DNA of 8,731 nucleotides from an uncultured Halieaceae bacterium (GTDB lineage: Bacteria; Pseudomonadota; Gammaproteobacteria; Pseudomonadales; Halieaceae). The notes under the pieces were generated by a model. The model ran no database searches. It was not told the origin of the DNA and saw only the letters and a program-made list of their open reading frames with translations. This document shows, one piece after another, positions 1 through 7,463 of the stretch. The first letter of the stretch is position 1, and every line of letters begins with the position of its first letter. The stretch lies in the NCBI GenBank assembly GCA_913063005.1, contig CAJXZI010000067.1:1-8731 (forward strand), given 5' to 3'. Position numbers and translations under genes: made by a program.

Positions 1-1879
1 TAAAACGTGTACCGTTCTGATCTAAGAAACCATCGTTATTGAGGTTAACAAAGGCCTCAGGCGGTAAATCAGTAATCGGAAATAATTCCTCGGGCCCTGA
101 GAAAGTACCGTCTGGCTGACGTGTTGATACGTAGTATTGGTCAACACCTTCGAGTAGCCTAGGACTCGTTCTAATTTCCTGTACCGCGAATCGCCCTGAG
201 GTGATATCCGTATCGGTAATACCCACATTGAAACCCAGTCGCTGCGTCTCACTGATTGGGTATCCAAACGACATGGTCGCACCCACCGTGTTAGTGGTGT
301 AGCTCGCGACGTTGATTTCCGAGAGATCAGACTTTCTGTAGAAGAGGCTAAAGCCACGACTCACGCCGTCCTCGGTAAAATAGGGGTTGTTGTAGTTGAT
401 ACTCGCGACGCTTTGCCACTGCGATGAATTCAGATTGAGGCCGACTTGGCGTCCAGTACCTAGGAAATTGTTCTGCTGCAGGTTAAGGCCAACAATAAGC
501 CCAGCAAACTGAGAGTAACCAAGGCTTCCACCAATAGAGCCAAAGCTCTGCTCCTCAACAGAGAAATCGATATCGACAAGATCGTCGTAACCTGGAAGCT
601 CCACGGTTTCTACCTCCGCAGAACTGAAAAAACCTAATCGCTGGAGGCGAATACGCGACTGTTCGATGGCGGCAGCGGATGCAGGCGCCGCCTCCATCTG
701 TCGCATCTCACGGCGCAAGACCTCATCGGCCGTTCGCGTATTACCTTTGAAGTTAATACGTCGAACATAAGTTCGCCTGCCCGGATCGATAAAGAATTTA
801 ATCGCCACCTCGGCGTCACCATCCCCGACCTCAGGAATACCTGTCACCTTGGCGAAGTTGTAGCCTTCGTTACCTAAGCGCCGTGTTAGGTACTCTTCAG
901 TACTGGTGACCAACTGCTGTGAAAAGATTTGACCGGGACCCACCAAAAGGAATCGCGATAAATCTTCCTCCGGCAATACAAGGTCGCCGGAGAGGTCGAC
1001 ATCCGTTACGGTGAAAAGGTCGCCCTCAGAGACATTCGCCGTAATGTAGACGGAGTCCTTGGTCGGGGATACCGCAACCTGCGTTGACTCTATTTCGAAC
1101 TGCAGATAACCCCGATCTTGGTAATAACTGGTCAGTGTCTCTAGGTCTGACTCGAGCTTTTCTTTGCTGTACTTATCCGCGCTTGAGAAGAACGAAAACA
1201 TGCCTCCGAGCTGCAGCTCAAAGAGTTCGAGCAATGTCTCGTCATCAAAGACCTCGTTCCCCACGATATTAATGTGCTTAATCTTCGAAACGGTGCCCTC
1301 ATCAATCTCGATGCTGATCGACACCCGATTTCGAGGTTCTGGAATTACCTCAGTATCGATCGACGAATCGTACCGTCCCTGAATGACGTACTGCCGTCTC
1401 AATTCGCCTTGCATACCCTCAAGAGTAGAGCGTTGGAAAACCTGTCCAACAGCAAGCCCTGCGCCCTTCAGACCATCGAGAAGCGCTTCAGTTTCAATCG
1501 CTTTATTACCTTCGATTGTGATTTCGCTGATGCTGGGGCGCTCAGCCACGGTGAGCACGAGAACGTTACCATCACGCCCCACGGAAATGTCATCAAAATT
1601 ACCCGTGTAGAAAAGGTTGCGAGAAATACTGCGAATGGCGAGCTCGTCGACCACATCACCAACGCTGACGGGCAGGGCAGCGAATACACTGCCGGGGGCA
1701 ATACGCTGTAAGCCTTCAACACGAATATCTGCAACTACGAACGGTTCTGTTTGCGATAGAGCGCTTGGTGAAATAGCGCCAGCACAGGTGATAACCAGCA
1801 CAGTAAGCAGGCTGGAGACTCTGGCTTTCGCTAACCAACAGCGAGCCCGATGACTAATTTTTTTGAGGACTAATTTCAC
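1..1879 (-). CDS. bamA: BamA, outer-membrane protein assembly factor (C-terminus cut by window edge)
   Basis: Core pore of the BAM complex, which folds and inserts beta-barrel proteins into the outer membrane. The 626 codons in the window are open throughout. The GTG at 1879 is the first possible start after an in-frame TAA just upstream. It gives a signal peptide with a basic n-region (residues 1-20), hydrophobic core (about 23-36) and likely cleavage after Ala-Leu-Ser at 42. Five POTRA domains follow at about 47-117, 118-198, 199-287, 290-368 and 370-445; the beta-strand motifs VEGLQRI, IEGNKAI, IVGNEVF and FKGNTRT mark four of them. The barrel begins near 446 with GSLGYSQFAG, then NNFLGTGRQVG and NNPYFTEDGVS, all typical of BamA. 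Roughly the last 150-200 residues of the barrel lie beyond position 1. It follows rseP by 50 bases, the usual arrangement. No strong ribosome binding site is visible before the GTG. The last visible residues form an acidic, Asn-rich loop. Confidence 0.97.
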   Translation of the reverse strand, partial: MKLVLKKISHRARCWLAKARVSSLLTVLVITCAGAISPSALSQTEPFVVADIRVEGLQRIAPGSVFAALPVSVGDVVDELAIRSISRNLFYTGNFDDISVGRDGNVLVLTVAERPSISEITIEGNKAIETEALLDGLKGAGLAVGQVFQRSTLEGMQGELRRQYVIQGRYDSSIDTEVIPEPRNRVSISIEIDEGTVSKIKHINIVGNEVFDDETLLELFELQLGGMFSFFSSADKYSKEKLESDLETLTSYYQDRGYLQFEIESTQVAVSPTKDSVYITANVSEGDLFTVTDVDLSGDLVLPEEDLSRFLLVGPGQIFSQQLVTSTEEYLTRRLGNEGYNFAKVTGIPEVGDGDAEVAIKFFIDPGRRTYVRRINFKGNTRTADEVLRREMRQMEAAPASAAAIEQSRIRLQRLGFFSSAEVETVELPGYDDLVDIDFSVEEQSFGSIGGSLGYSQFAGLIVGLNLQQNNFLGTGRQVGLNLNSSQWQSVASINYNNPYFTEDGVSRGFSLFYRKSDLSEINVASYTTNTVGATMSFGYPISETQRLGFNVGITDTDITSGRFAVQEIRTSPRLLEGVDQYYVSTRQPDGTFSGPEELFPITDLPPEAFVNLNNDGFLDQNGTRF

Positions 1880-1908
1880 GTCTTTCGTCTTTGTTTATCT
1901 TAGGTTGC

Positions 1909-1925
1909 TCTCTGGCGCGCCGGAG
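1909..1925. repeat. 16-bp near-perfect palindrome in the rseP-bamA gap
   Basis: Bases 1910-1925 read CTCTGGCGCGCCGGAG, an inverted repeat symmetric except for one base pair (1913/1922), centred on GGCGCGCC. It lies in the only gap of note in the downstream part of the cluster, 31 bases before the bamA GTG. It could fold as a short hairpin in the bamA leader or be a protein site; nothing in the sequence decides between these, and there is no T-run, so it is not an intrinsic terminator. Confidence 0.4.
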
Positions 1926-1929
1926 TATC

Positions 1930-3276
1930 TCACAGTCGAGCCACATCGTTGTATATGGCGAACATCATTAGTGTAAAAACTGCGACTAAACCGACCTGAA
2001 AACTCATAACTTGAATCTGCTCGGGCACGGGCCTACCCAATATGCCCTCAAGTGCGTGGAACACAATGTGGCCACCGTCGAGCACTGGGATTGGCAGTAG
2101 GTTGATTGCACCGAGTGAGATGGACAGTAGCGCAAGAAATGAAAGCCAAGTGGTAAACCCGCTCTCTGCCGTGCTGGCGGCGATCTGCGCGATCGAAATA
2201 GGTCCCGAAAGATTCTTGGTGGAGATAAGCCCTTGCACCATTTTCCACATTGACTCAAACGTGAAAACAGTCAGCGAATACGTTCGTTCGACAGCAGCGG
2301 TTAATGCCTCCAAGGGGCCGCGACTTTGACGCCGAATTCGACTCTCAGGGATCTCCGGGACAACAACGCCCATGCCCACGGTTCCGATTGAATCACGATT
2401 TTCGGGCATCACACTCAACACAACTTGACTGCCTGCTCGGCTCACCAAAACGTCGAATCGCTGGTCAGGGCGTGCGCGAACAAAATCAACCCATTGCGCC
2501 CACTGTTCAATCCGCTCACCTCCGGCTTGGATAATCATATCTCCCACCTGAAAACCTGCTCGGCTCGCAGCACCATCCTCTGATAAGGAGCCCACCTCGG
2601 GTTTTACAGGGAGAACCCCGAGTGTAAGACCAAGGGCCCCCACCGGATCGGGCGCCTCTTCAGCACCTAACCAATTAGTGATTGGCAACGAGTACTGTTG
2701 ATTGATATCGCTGAGCACACTCCCCACACTTACCTCGATTTCACCGGTATCGCCCAAACGCTTGAGCAATTGAAACCTAACAGCTGAGACAGTTTTCGTG
2801 GATTCACCATCTACAGCAATAATTTCCTGCCCAACAGACAGACCACTTCGCTGAGCGGCTGAGCCCTCAGTGACGCCTTCAACGACTGGCGCCAGTCCCG
2901 TTTCACCGCGCAAAAAGAGTCCAAACAGCACAATGATGGCCAATAAAAAATTAGCTGCCGGACCGGCAGCGACAATAGCGAGCTTGTTCCGAACGGGCTG
3001 AGCACTGAAGGACTCTGAGCGGTTAACATCAGTGACCGCCACCTCATTATCGCGCTCATCGAGCATCTTTACGTAGCCGCCAAGTGGGATAGCACACAAC
3101 GCGAACTCCGTTCCGTCTTTCCCTCGCCAGTTTGCAAGCGGACGCCCGAAGCCAATGGCAAAGCGGAGCACACGCACACCGCAACGCCGCGCAACCCAGT
3201 AATGGCCATATTCGTGGATGGTCACTAGAACACCCAATGTCACCAGGGCCATGAGGATAGAGAATAAAATTTGCAT
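1930..3276 (-). CDS. rseP: RseP, site-2 intramembrane zinc protease
   Basis: Inner-membrane metalloprotease that makes the second cut in the anti-sigma factor RseA, freeing sigma E during envelope stress, and also clears remnant signal peptides. The 448-residue length is normal. Zinc ligands and catalytic base are visible in the first membrane helix as HEYGH (His21, Glu22, His25), and the third ligand is Asp400 in NLLPIPVLDGGH. The membrane re-entrant region IPLGGYVKMLDE is at 63-74, and a second helix lies at about 98-122. Two periplasmic PDZ domains follow at about 128-215 and 222-305 (GSAAQRSGLSVGQEI and GAASRAGFQVGDMI mark their binding grooves). The GPISIAQIAA segment is at 358-367 and the last helices are at 375-395 and about 425-443. 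The ATG is 12 bases after the dxr stop and lies in a run of eight A with no Shine-Dalgarno sequence, suggesting coupled translation with dxr. Confidence 0.97.
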   Translation of the reverse strand: MQILFSILMALVTLGVLVTIHEYGHYWVARRCGVRVLRFAIGFGRPLANWRGKDGTEFALCAIPLGGYVKMLDERDNEVAVTDVNRSESFSAQPVRNKLAIVAAGPAANFLLAIIVLFGLFLRGETGLAPVVEGVTEGSAAQRSGLSVGQEIIAVDGESTKTVSAVRFQLLKRLGDTGEIEVSVGSVLSDINQQYSLPITNWLGAEEAPDPVGALGLTLGVLPVKPEVGSLSEDGAASRAGFQVGDMIIQAGGERIEQWAQWVDFVRARPDQRFDVLVSRAGSQVVLSVMPENRDSIGTVGMGVVVPEIPESRIRRQSRGPLEALTAAVERTYSLTVFTFESMWKMVQGLISTKNLSGPISIAQIAASTAESGFTTWLSFLALLSISLGAINLLPIPVLDGGHIVFHALEGILGRPVPEQIQVMSFQVGLVAVFTLMMFAIYNDVARL

Positions 3277-3288
3277 TTTTTTTAGTTA

Positions 3289-4467
3289 CTACCCTATCGA
3301 AATATCTGAGGTGAACGCGGTCGCAGCGTCTCGGGCTGAGCGATCTAGGGCTTGGACCTCAAGCAGTGTGGTTGGTTCCGACAAACTAATGGATTCAAGT
3401 GTCGCCTCTATCGTCCTATCAATATCCGTAAATCTGATCTTCTGAGAGAGGAATGCATCAACCGCAATCTCATTAGCCGCGCTAAAAGCGCACATACCAC
3501 CAGGGATGTTTATTGCCTCGTAAGCAAGACGCAGGCAGGGGAAGGCATCAAGATTCGGTGACTCAAAATCCAATCGCCCTGTTCTCACCAAGTCCAATGC
3601 CTCAACGCCAGCTTCGACCCGATCTGGCCACGATAAGCTATATGCGATAGGTGTTCGCATATCGGGTTGACCGAGCTGTGCTAGAACGGAGCCGTCTACA
3701 TACCTGATGAGCGAATGAATAATGGATTGTGGGTGAACTACCACTTCAATTTGAGACGGTTCTCGGTCAAATAACCAACACGCCTCCGCCAACTCCAGCC
3801 CTTTATTCACGAGCGATGCGGAGTCTACTGAGATCTTTCGACCCATCGACCAGTTAGGGTGCGCACAGGCTTCATCAGGCGTCACGTAGTGCAGAGATTC
3901 GCGCGATCGTCCCCTAAACGGTCCACCAGAAGCGGTTAATAAGATTTTTTCGACACGCGCCATCTGGGGTATCGCGCGTTCATCACTCGGTAAGCACTGA
4001 AACATCGCATTGTGCTCACTATCGACCGGAAGAAGTAATGCGCCACCTTCGCGCACGGCATTCATAAATAAGCCGCCAGCACTTACCAGCGCTTCTTTGT
4101 TGGCCAGCAAAAGTCGCTTGCCCGCTTGTGCTGCGGCCAGCGCAGCAGACAGTCCAGCAAAACCGACGATAGCGGCCATCACCGTGTCGACTTCATCGCT
4201 CTGCGCAAAATCGACCATGGGTTGATCGCCTGCATGAACGAGGGTTTCTACCCTTCCCTTCAAACGAATCTCTAATTCGGCAGCCGCGTCATCAGAGAAC
4301 ATCACCGCATGAGCGGGTTCATGTTCAAGACATAGTGCCTCCATCTGATCGACAGAACGATTTGCCGCGAGGACCTGCGCTCGGTATTTGTCAGGATGCC
4401 TGCCAATAACGTCGAGCGTACTTAGCCCAATCGACCCTGTAGCACCCAGCACCATGACACGTTGCAT
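3289..4467 (-). CDS. dxr: 1-deoxy-D-xylulose 5-phosphate reductoisomerase
   Basis: Converts 1-deoxy-D-xylulose 5-phosphate to 2-C-methyl-D-erythritol 4-phosphate with NADPH, the committed step of the MEP isoprenoid pathway, in the cytosol. The protein is 392 residues, close to the E. coli enzyme (398). The NADPH-binding GATGSIG is at 8-14 and LLANKEALVSAGG at 120-132. The divalent metal ligands are Asp149, Glu151 (LPVDSEHNA) and Glu225 (NKGLELAEA). The flexible active-site loop GRKISVDSAS follows His203 and Trp206. The start is the ATG at 4467, whose protein begins MQRVMVLGATGSIG. A longer open frame to 4521 adds 18 residues that lie inside the cdsA coding end and precede the Rossmann fold for no reason. 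The chosen ATG overlaps the cdsA stop by one base (TAATG), pointing to translational coupling. Its product feeds the substrate of UppS two genes upstream. Confidence 0.97.
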   Translation of the reverse strand: MQRVMVLGATGSIGLSTLDVIGRHPDKYRAQVLAANRSVDQMEALCLEHEPAHAVMFSDDAAAELEIRLKGRVETLVHAGDQPMVDFAQSDEVDTVMAAIVGFAGLSAALAAAQAGKRLLLANKEALVSAGGLFMNAVREGGALLLPVDSEHNAMFQCLPSDERAIPQMARVEKILLTASGGPFRGRSRESLHYVTPDEACAHPNWSMGRKISVDSASLVNKGLELAEACWLFDREPSQIEVVVHPQSIIHSLIRYVDGSVLAQLGQPDMRTPIAYSLSWPDRVEAGVEALDLVRTGRLDFESPNLDAFPCLRLAYEAINIPGGMCAFSAANEIAVDAFLSQKIRFTDIDRTIEATLESISLSEPTTLLEVQALDRSARDAATAFTSDISIG

Positions 4468-5306
4468 TAGGCGTAGCCCACCAATACCAGGGACAGCGCG
4501 AAAAAGGGGGCAGCTCCGCAAATAGAGTCTAAACGGTCGAGGAGCCCGCCATGACCCGGTAACAACGTACCGGAGTCCTTACACCCGCTTTCGCGCTTGA
4601 ACATGCTTATAGTGAGATCGCCAAGCACCGATGCACCGCAACAAAAAATACCGATCAAAAAGATTTCGACAGGATGAATATGCGCATACTCGGGGGGGAG
4701 CAGCCACCAGACTGTAGCTGCCAGACCCAACACGACAAGCAAGCCACCCCAAAACCCTTCTATAGTCTTTTTGGGGCTTACGTCGGGTGCTAAAGGATTT
4801 CGTCCCAAGGTACTGCCAACAAAATAGGCCCCGACGTCCGATGCGGCGACAACAACAATAAATAACGTAGTGAGCACCCAGCCATTCGGTAAACCCACCA
4901 TGTAAGACAGCGACAACCAGCCGCCCCCCAAAACGAATAGTCCAATCAATGCGCGAGTCACTGAGGCTCGCCAAAGAAACGAGAGCTTGGGGTAACTGTC
5001 GACGAGTAGCGCGTTGGCCAGCCATGCAAAACACGCTACGCCTAACACGGGCCGAATAGCTGTCGAGCTCAAAATCAAGTCTTGGTGATAGGTCAGGATA
5101 ACCCCGGCGCACATACCCACAAAAACCAGCGCAAAAACCGTCCTAACCCAGCGAGCATCCCAGCCGGCTAAGCCCGCCCACTCCCAGGCACCTGCCGCAA
5201 AGACAACAGCGACAAGAGCAGACATCATAAGAGGTGGCAACTGCGTCACCGCCACCAGAAAAACGGCGAGCATGATCAGTGCCGTATAAATACGCTTAAC
5301 CAACAC
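4467..5306 (-). CDS. cdsA: Phosphatidate cytidylyltransferase (CDP-diacylglycerol synthase)
   Basis: Integral inner-membrane enzyme that joins phosphatidic acid and CTP to give CDP-diacylglycerol, the precursor of phosphatidylethanolamine, phosphatidylglycerol and cardiolipin. The 279 residues contain about eight hydrophobic segments. The C-terminal family signature is complete at 234-260: SMFKRESGCKDSG, then LPGHGG, then LDRLD, which hold the catalytic Asp residues and the metal site. The supporting motifs DVGAYFVG (157-164) and SPKKTIEG (177-184) are also present. The start is GTG at 5306, whose G is the last base of the uppS TAG stop (TAGTG); a purine-rich AAGGGA at 5316-5321, inside the uppS end, can serve as ribosome binding site. 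The gene ends in a similar one-base overlap with dxr, so uppS, cdsA and dxr look like a coupled block. Confidence 0.97.
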   Translation of the reverse strand: MLVKRIYTALIMLAVFLVAVTQLPPLMMSALVAVVFAAGAWEWAGLAGWDARWVRTVFALVFVGMCAGVILTYHQDLILSSTAIRPVLGVACFAWLANALLVDSYPKLSFLWRASVTRALIGLFVLGGGWLSLSYMVGLPNGWVLTTLFIVVVAASDVGAYFVGSTLGRNPLAPDVSPKKTIEGFWGGLLVVLGLAATVWWLLPPEYAHIHPVEIFLIGIFCCGASVLGDLTISMFKRESGCKDSGTLLPGHGGLLDRLDSICGAAPFFALSLVLVGYA

Positions 5307-6046
5307 TAGATAACTTCCCTTGCTGGCCGCCCACCGTATCTCCTATTTCTTCCGCGAAATTGCTCGATAGCCACGTCCAGCTCATCGACACTGAAGTCAG
5401 GCCAGAGCGTATCAGTGAACCAAAGTTCAGCATAGGCAAAGTGCCATAGGAGGAAATTGGATAGTCGCCACTCACCACCGGTGCGTATGCAAAGATCTGG
5501 GGCTGGCTTGTCAGCGAGCGACATGCGTGAGCTCAACATACGCTCATCAATGTCGTCTGCACAAAGCAGGCCTGCCGCAACGTCACGCGCCAAAGAGGAA
5601 GCTGCGGCACTCACGTCCCACCTGCCGCCGTAATCAAGCGCCAAGACCAGCGTCGACTCCGTGTTGTGGCTCGTTGCGCGCTCTGAGTCTTCCAATAACT
5701 TCGCAATCCGTGGGCTCAGTCGATCCCTTCGACCGATAAATTGAACTCGCACACCGTCAGCCGCAAGTTCCTTAATCTCACGCCTTAGATACCGTGATAG
5801 AAGAGCCATCAGTGCGCGAACCTCAGGCTCGGGACGTTGCCAGTTCTCACTGGAAAACGCGAACAGCGTCAGGGTTTTGATGCCACGATCGCGGCAGGCA
5901 TACATGAGCGGCTTGACAACGTCGGCGCCAGCTCGGTGACCGATGGGACCGGGCACACCGCGCTTTTTAGCCCAGCGATTATTGCCATCCATGATGATAG
6001 CAATGTGCTCGGGAGTAGTTCCAGTAGTGCTGGCAGGAAGATTCAC
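5306..6046 (-). CDS. uppS: Undecaprenyl diphosphate synthase (cis-prenyltransferase)
   Basis: Cytosolic or membrane-associated enzyme that adds isopentenyl units to farnesyl diphosphate to make C55 undecaprenyl diphosphate, the lipid carrier for peptidoglycan and surface polysaccharides. The 246 residues match the family length. The catalytic IIMDGNNRWA (17-26, Asp20) binds substrate phosphates. GHRAG at 36-40 and FAFSSENW at 62-69 follow, and the C-terminal signature RTGGEWRLSNFLLW is at 188-201, ending with WPDF. Two positions differ from the forms I know best: Asp138 in DYGGRWD, where Asn is common, and His202 after FLLW, where Gln is common. Neither removes a catalytic residue I can name. 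The GTG at 6046 is the only plausible start after an in-frame TGA overlapping the end of frr, 18 bases past the frr stop, with only a weak ribosome binding site. Confidence 0.97.
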   Translation of the reverse strand: MNLPASTTGTTPEHIAIIMDGNNRWAKKRGVPGPIGHRAGADVVKPLMYACRDRGIKTLTLFAFSSENWQRPEPEVRALMALLSRYLRREIKELAADGVRVQFIGRRDRLSPRIAKLLEDSERATSHNTESTLVLALDYGGRWDVSAAASSLARDVAAGLLCADDIDERMLSSRMSLADKPAPDLCIRTGGEWRLSNFLLWHFAYAELWFTDTLWPDFSVDELDVAIEQFRGRNRRYGGRPAREVI

Positions 6047-6064
6047 TTCGCCATCAGTCCGCTG

Positions 6065-6622
6065 TCAGATTTCCATCAAGTCGGCTTCTTTGACACCAAG
6101 AGCCGCATCAATCTTGGCGACAAAAGCATCCGTAAGCTTCTGAATCTGATCCTGACCTCGACGCTCCTCGTCCTCTGAAATCTCTTTTTCTTTCACAAGA
6201 TCTTTCAACATGCCGTTCGCATCGCGTCGCGCATTTCGAATAGAGACACGTGCGGACTCAGCCTCCGCGCGGGCCTGCTTGATGTACCCTTTGCGAGTCT
6301 CTTCCGTAAGCATTGGCATTGGAATTCGAATCACGTCACCTGCTGTTGAAGGGTTTAAACCCAGGTCACTCTTCATGATCGCCTTCTCAACGTCTGGTGT
6401 TATCGATTTGTCAAACACGCTTACCGCTAGGGTTCTCGCATCTTCGACATTAATGCTTGCCATTTGCTTGAGTGGCGTTTCCGCACCGTAATAATCGATG
6501 CGTATACCATCGAGGATACTGGGGTGAGCGCGACCCGTGCGAATCTTGTTGAAGTTCTGCCCCAGAGCCTCCAGCGACTTTTCCATACGCTCTTCAGCAT
6601 CGCTTTGTATATCGTCAATCAT
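6065..6622 (-). CDS. frr: Ribosome recycling factor
   Basis: With EF-G it splits the post-termination ribosome so that subunits, mRNA and deacyl-tRNA are released for the next round. Its 185 residues equal the E. coli length and align end to end without gaps. The three-helix domain contributes KIRTGRAHPSILDG (26-39) and RNARRDAN (129-136), the latter with Arg132, which is important for ribosome binding. The hinge and small beta domain hold YYGAETPLKQMASI (44-57) and SDLGLNPSTAGDVIRIP (85-101). The ATG at 6622 has a strong Shine-Dalgarno GAGGAG nine bases away, and the protein start MIDDIQSDAEERM is the family form. It lies 47 bases after pyrH and 18 before uppS, the standard neighbours. Confidence 0.98.
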   Translation of the reverse strand: MIDDIQSDAEERMEKSLEALGQNFNKIRTGRAHPSILDGIRIDYYGAETPLKQMASINVEDARTLAVSVFDKSITPDVEKAIMKSDLGLNPSTAGDVIRIPMPMLTEETRKGYIKQARAEAESARVSIRNARRDANGMLKDLVKEKEISEDEERRGQDQIQKLTDAFVAKIDAALGVKEADLMEI

Positions 6623-6631
6623 GTATTCGAT

Positions 6632-6637
6632 CTCCTC
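6632..6637 (-). promoter_or_regulatory. Strong Shine-Dalgarno for frr
   Basis: GAGGAG in the coding-strand sense, nine bases before the frr ATG. It is the best ribosome binding site in the cluster and fixes the frr start. The 47-base pyrH-frr gap holds no clear terminator, so frr is expected to be co-transcribed with pyrH. Confidence 0.8.
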
Positions 6638-6669
6638 ATCAATAGCGTCCTTCGGTCGCCCGAAAACAA

Positions 6670-7386
6670 CTACTGAATCAATGTTCCTTCAGATCCGCCA
6701 CGTACAATACTTAATAAAGCGCCTTTCATCGACATATTAAATACACGCACCGGCATCTGATGATCACGCACCAAACAAATCGCCGTAAGGTCCATCACAC
6801 CTAGCTTCTTATCGAGTACCTCATCGTAGCTGAGCGACTCGTATTTGACAGCCGTCGGATCTTTCATTGGGTCGGCGTTATAAACACCGTCGACCTTGGT
6901 CGCCTTCAGCACGATATCTGCCTCGACCTCGATACCGCGTAGGCAAGCCGATGAATCTGTGGTGAAGAATGGATTACCGGTTCCGGCTGAGAAAATCACA
7001 ACATCACCCTGAGACATGGCACGAATAGCCTTTCTTCGGTCGTAGTGGTCAACGACGCCACTCATAGGGATGGCTGACATTACCTGAGTTGCGATGTTAG
7101 AGCGTTCAAGCGCATCGCGCAGTGCCAGTGCGTTCATAACCGTCGCCAACATACCCATATGATCACCGGTTACGCGATCAAGGACCGCCGACTGTAAAGC
7201 AGCACCTCGAAACAGGTTTCCGCCACCTACAACCAATCCGACTTGGACACCGATACCCACCAGCTGCCCAATCTCTAAGGCCATCTGATCGAGCACCTTC
7301 GGATCAATACCAAATGACTCCTCGCCGGTAAGAGCCTCACCGCTGAGTTTGAGTAAGATTCGCTTGTAGACTTTTTCCGTTGCCAT
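6670..7386 (-). CDS. pyrH: Uridylate (UMP) kinase
   Basis: Phosphorylates UMP to UDP with ATP, a key step of pyrimidine nucleotide synthesis; the bacterial enzyme is a homohexamer of the amino-acid-kinase fold, distinct from the eukaryotic UMP/CMP kinase. The 238 residues match the family (E. coli 241). Motifs are KLSGEA (13-18), GGGNLFRG (54-61), GDHMGMLATVMN (74-85), GTGNPFFTTD (135-144, UMP binding) and KVDGVYNADP (164-173, nucleotide binding). The start is the ATG at 7386, giving MATEKVYKRILLKLSGEA; it has GGGAG at 7393-7397, seven bases or less from ideal. The frame is open further up to a TTG at 7467, but the extra 27 residues are unrelated to PyrH and run across the likely promoter. 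It is the first gene of the block downstream of the tsf terminator, so it probably leads its own operon. Confidence 0.97.
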   Translation of the reverse strand: MATEKVYKRILLKLSGEALTGEESFGIDPKVLDQMALEIGQLVGIGVQVGLVVGGGNLFRGAALQSAVLDRVTGDHMGMLATVMNALALRDALERSNIATQVMSAIPMSGVVDHYDRRKAIRAMSQGDVVIFSAGTGNPFFTTDSSACLRGIEVEADIVLKATKVDGVYNADPMKDPTAVKYESLSYDEVLDKKLGVMDLTAICLVRDHQMPVRVFNMSMKGALLSIVRGGSEGTLIQ

Positions 7387-7392
7387 ACTTGT

Positions 7393-7397
7393 CTCCC
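7393..7397 (-). promoter_or_regulatory. Shine-Dalgarno for pyrH that decides the start
   Basis: GGGAG in the coding sense, six bases before the ATG at 7386. It supports this ATG over the upstream in-frame TTG at 7467. Confidence 0.75.
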
Positions 7398-7404
7398 AGA
7401 ACTC

Positions 7405-7420
7405 ATTCGCCATCATAACA
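7405..7420 (-). promoter_or_regulatory. Probable extended -10 promoter for pyrH
   Basis: In the coding sense TGTTATGAT (7412-7420) has a TATGAT hexamer at 7412-7417, one base from TATAAT, preceded by the TGn of an extended -10 element. A start near 7405 would give a leader of about 20 bases ending in the pyrH ribosome binding site. No good -35 hexamer stands 17 bases upstream, which extended -10 promoters can tolerate. The position between the tsf terminator and pyrH is where a promoter is expected. Confidence 0.5.
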
Positions 7421-7463
7421 AATAGCGGTGCGTTTATTCTCGGCCCGTTTTCGCGTCCTTTTT

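Noticed and set aside
1468..1734. Open frames on both strands within bamA (for example 1274-1711 plus, 1468-1734 minus)
   Set aside because: The bamA frame here encodes POTRA domains with conserved motifs; the others are shadows.
3276..3283. A8/T8 run as an intrinsic terminator between dxr and rseP
   Set aside because: There is no GC-rich stem before the run, and in the transcript it is A, not U.
4468..4521. Longer Dxr start at 4521
   Set aside because: The 18 extra residues overlap the cdsA coding end and precede the N-terminal Rossmann motif; the ATG at 4467 gives the normal start and the TAATG junction.
4579..5112. 177-residue frame on the minus strand inside cdsA
   Set aside because: It is a shadow of cdsA in another frame with an Arg/Cys-rich composition; cdsA has its full family signature.
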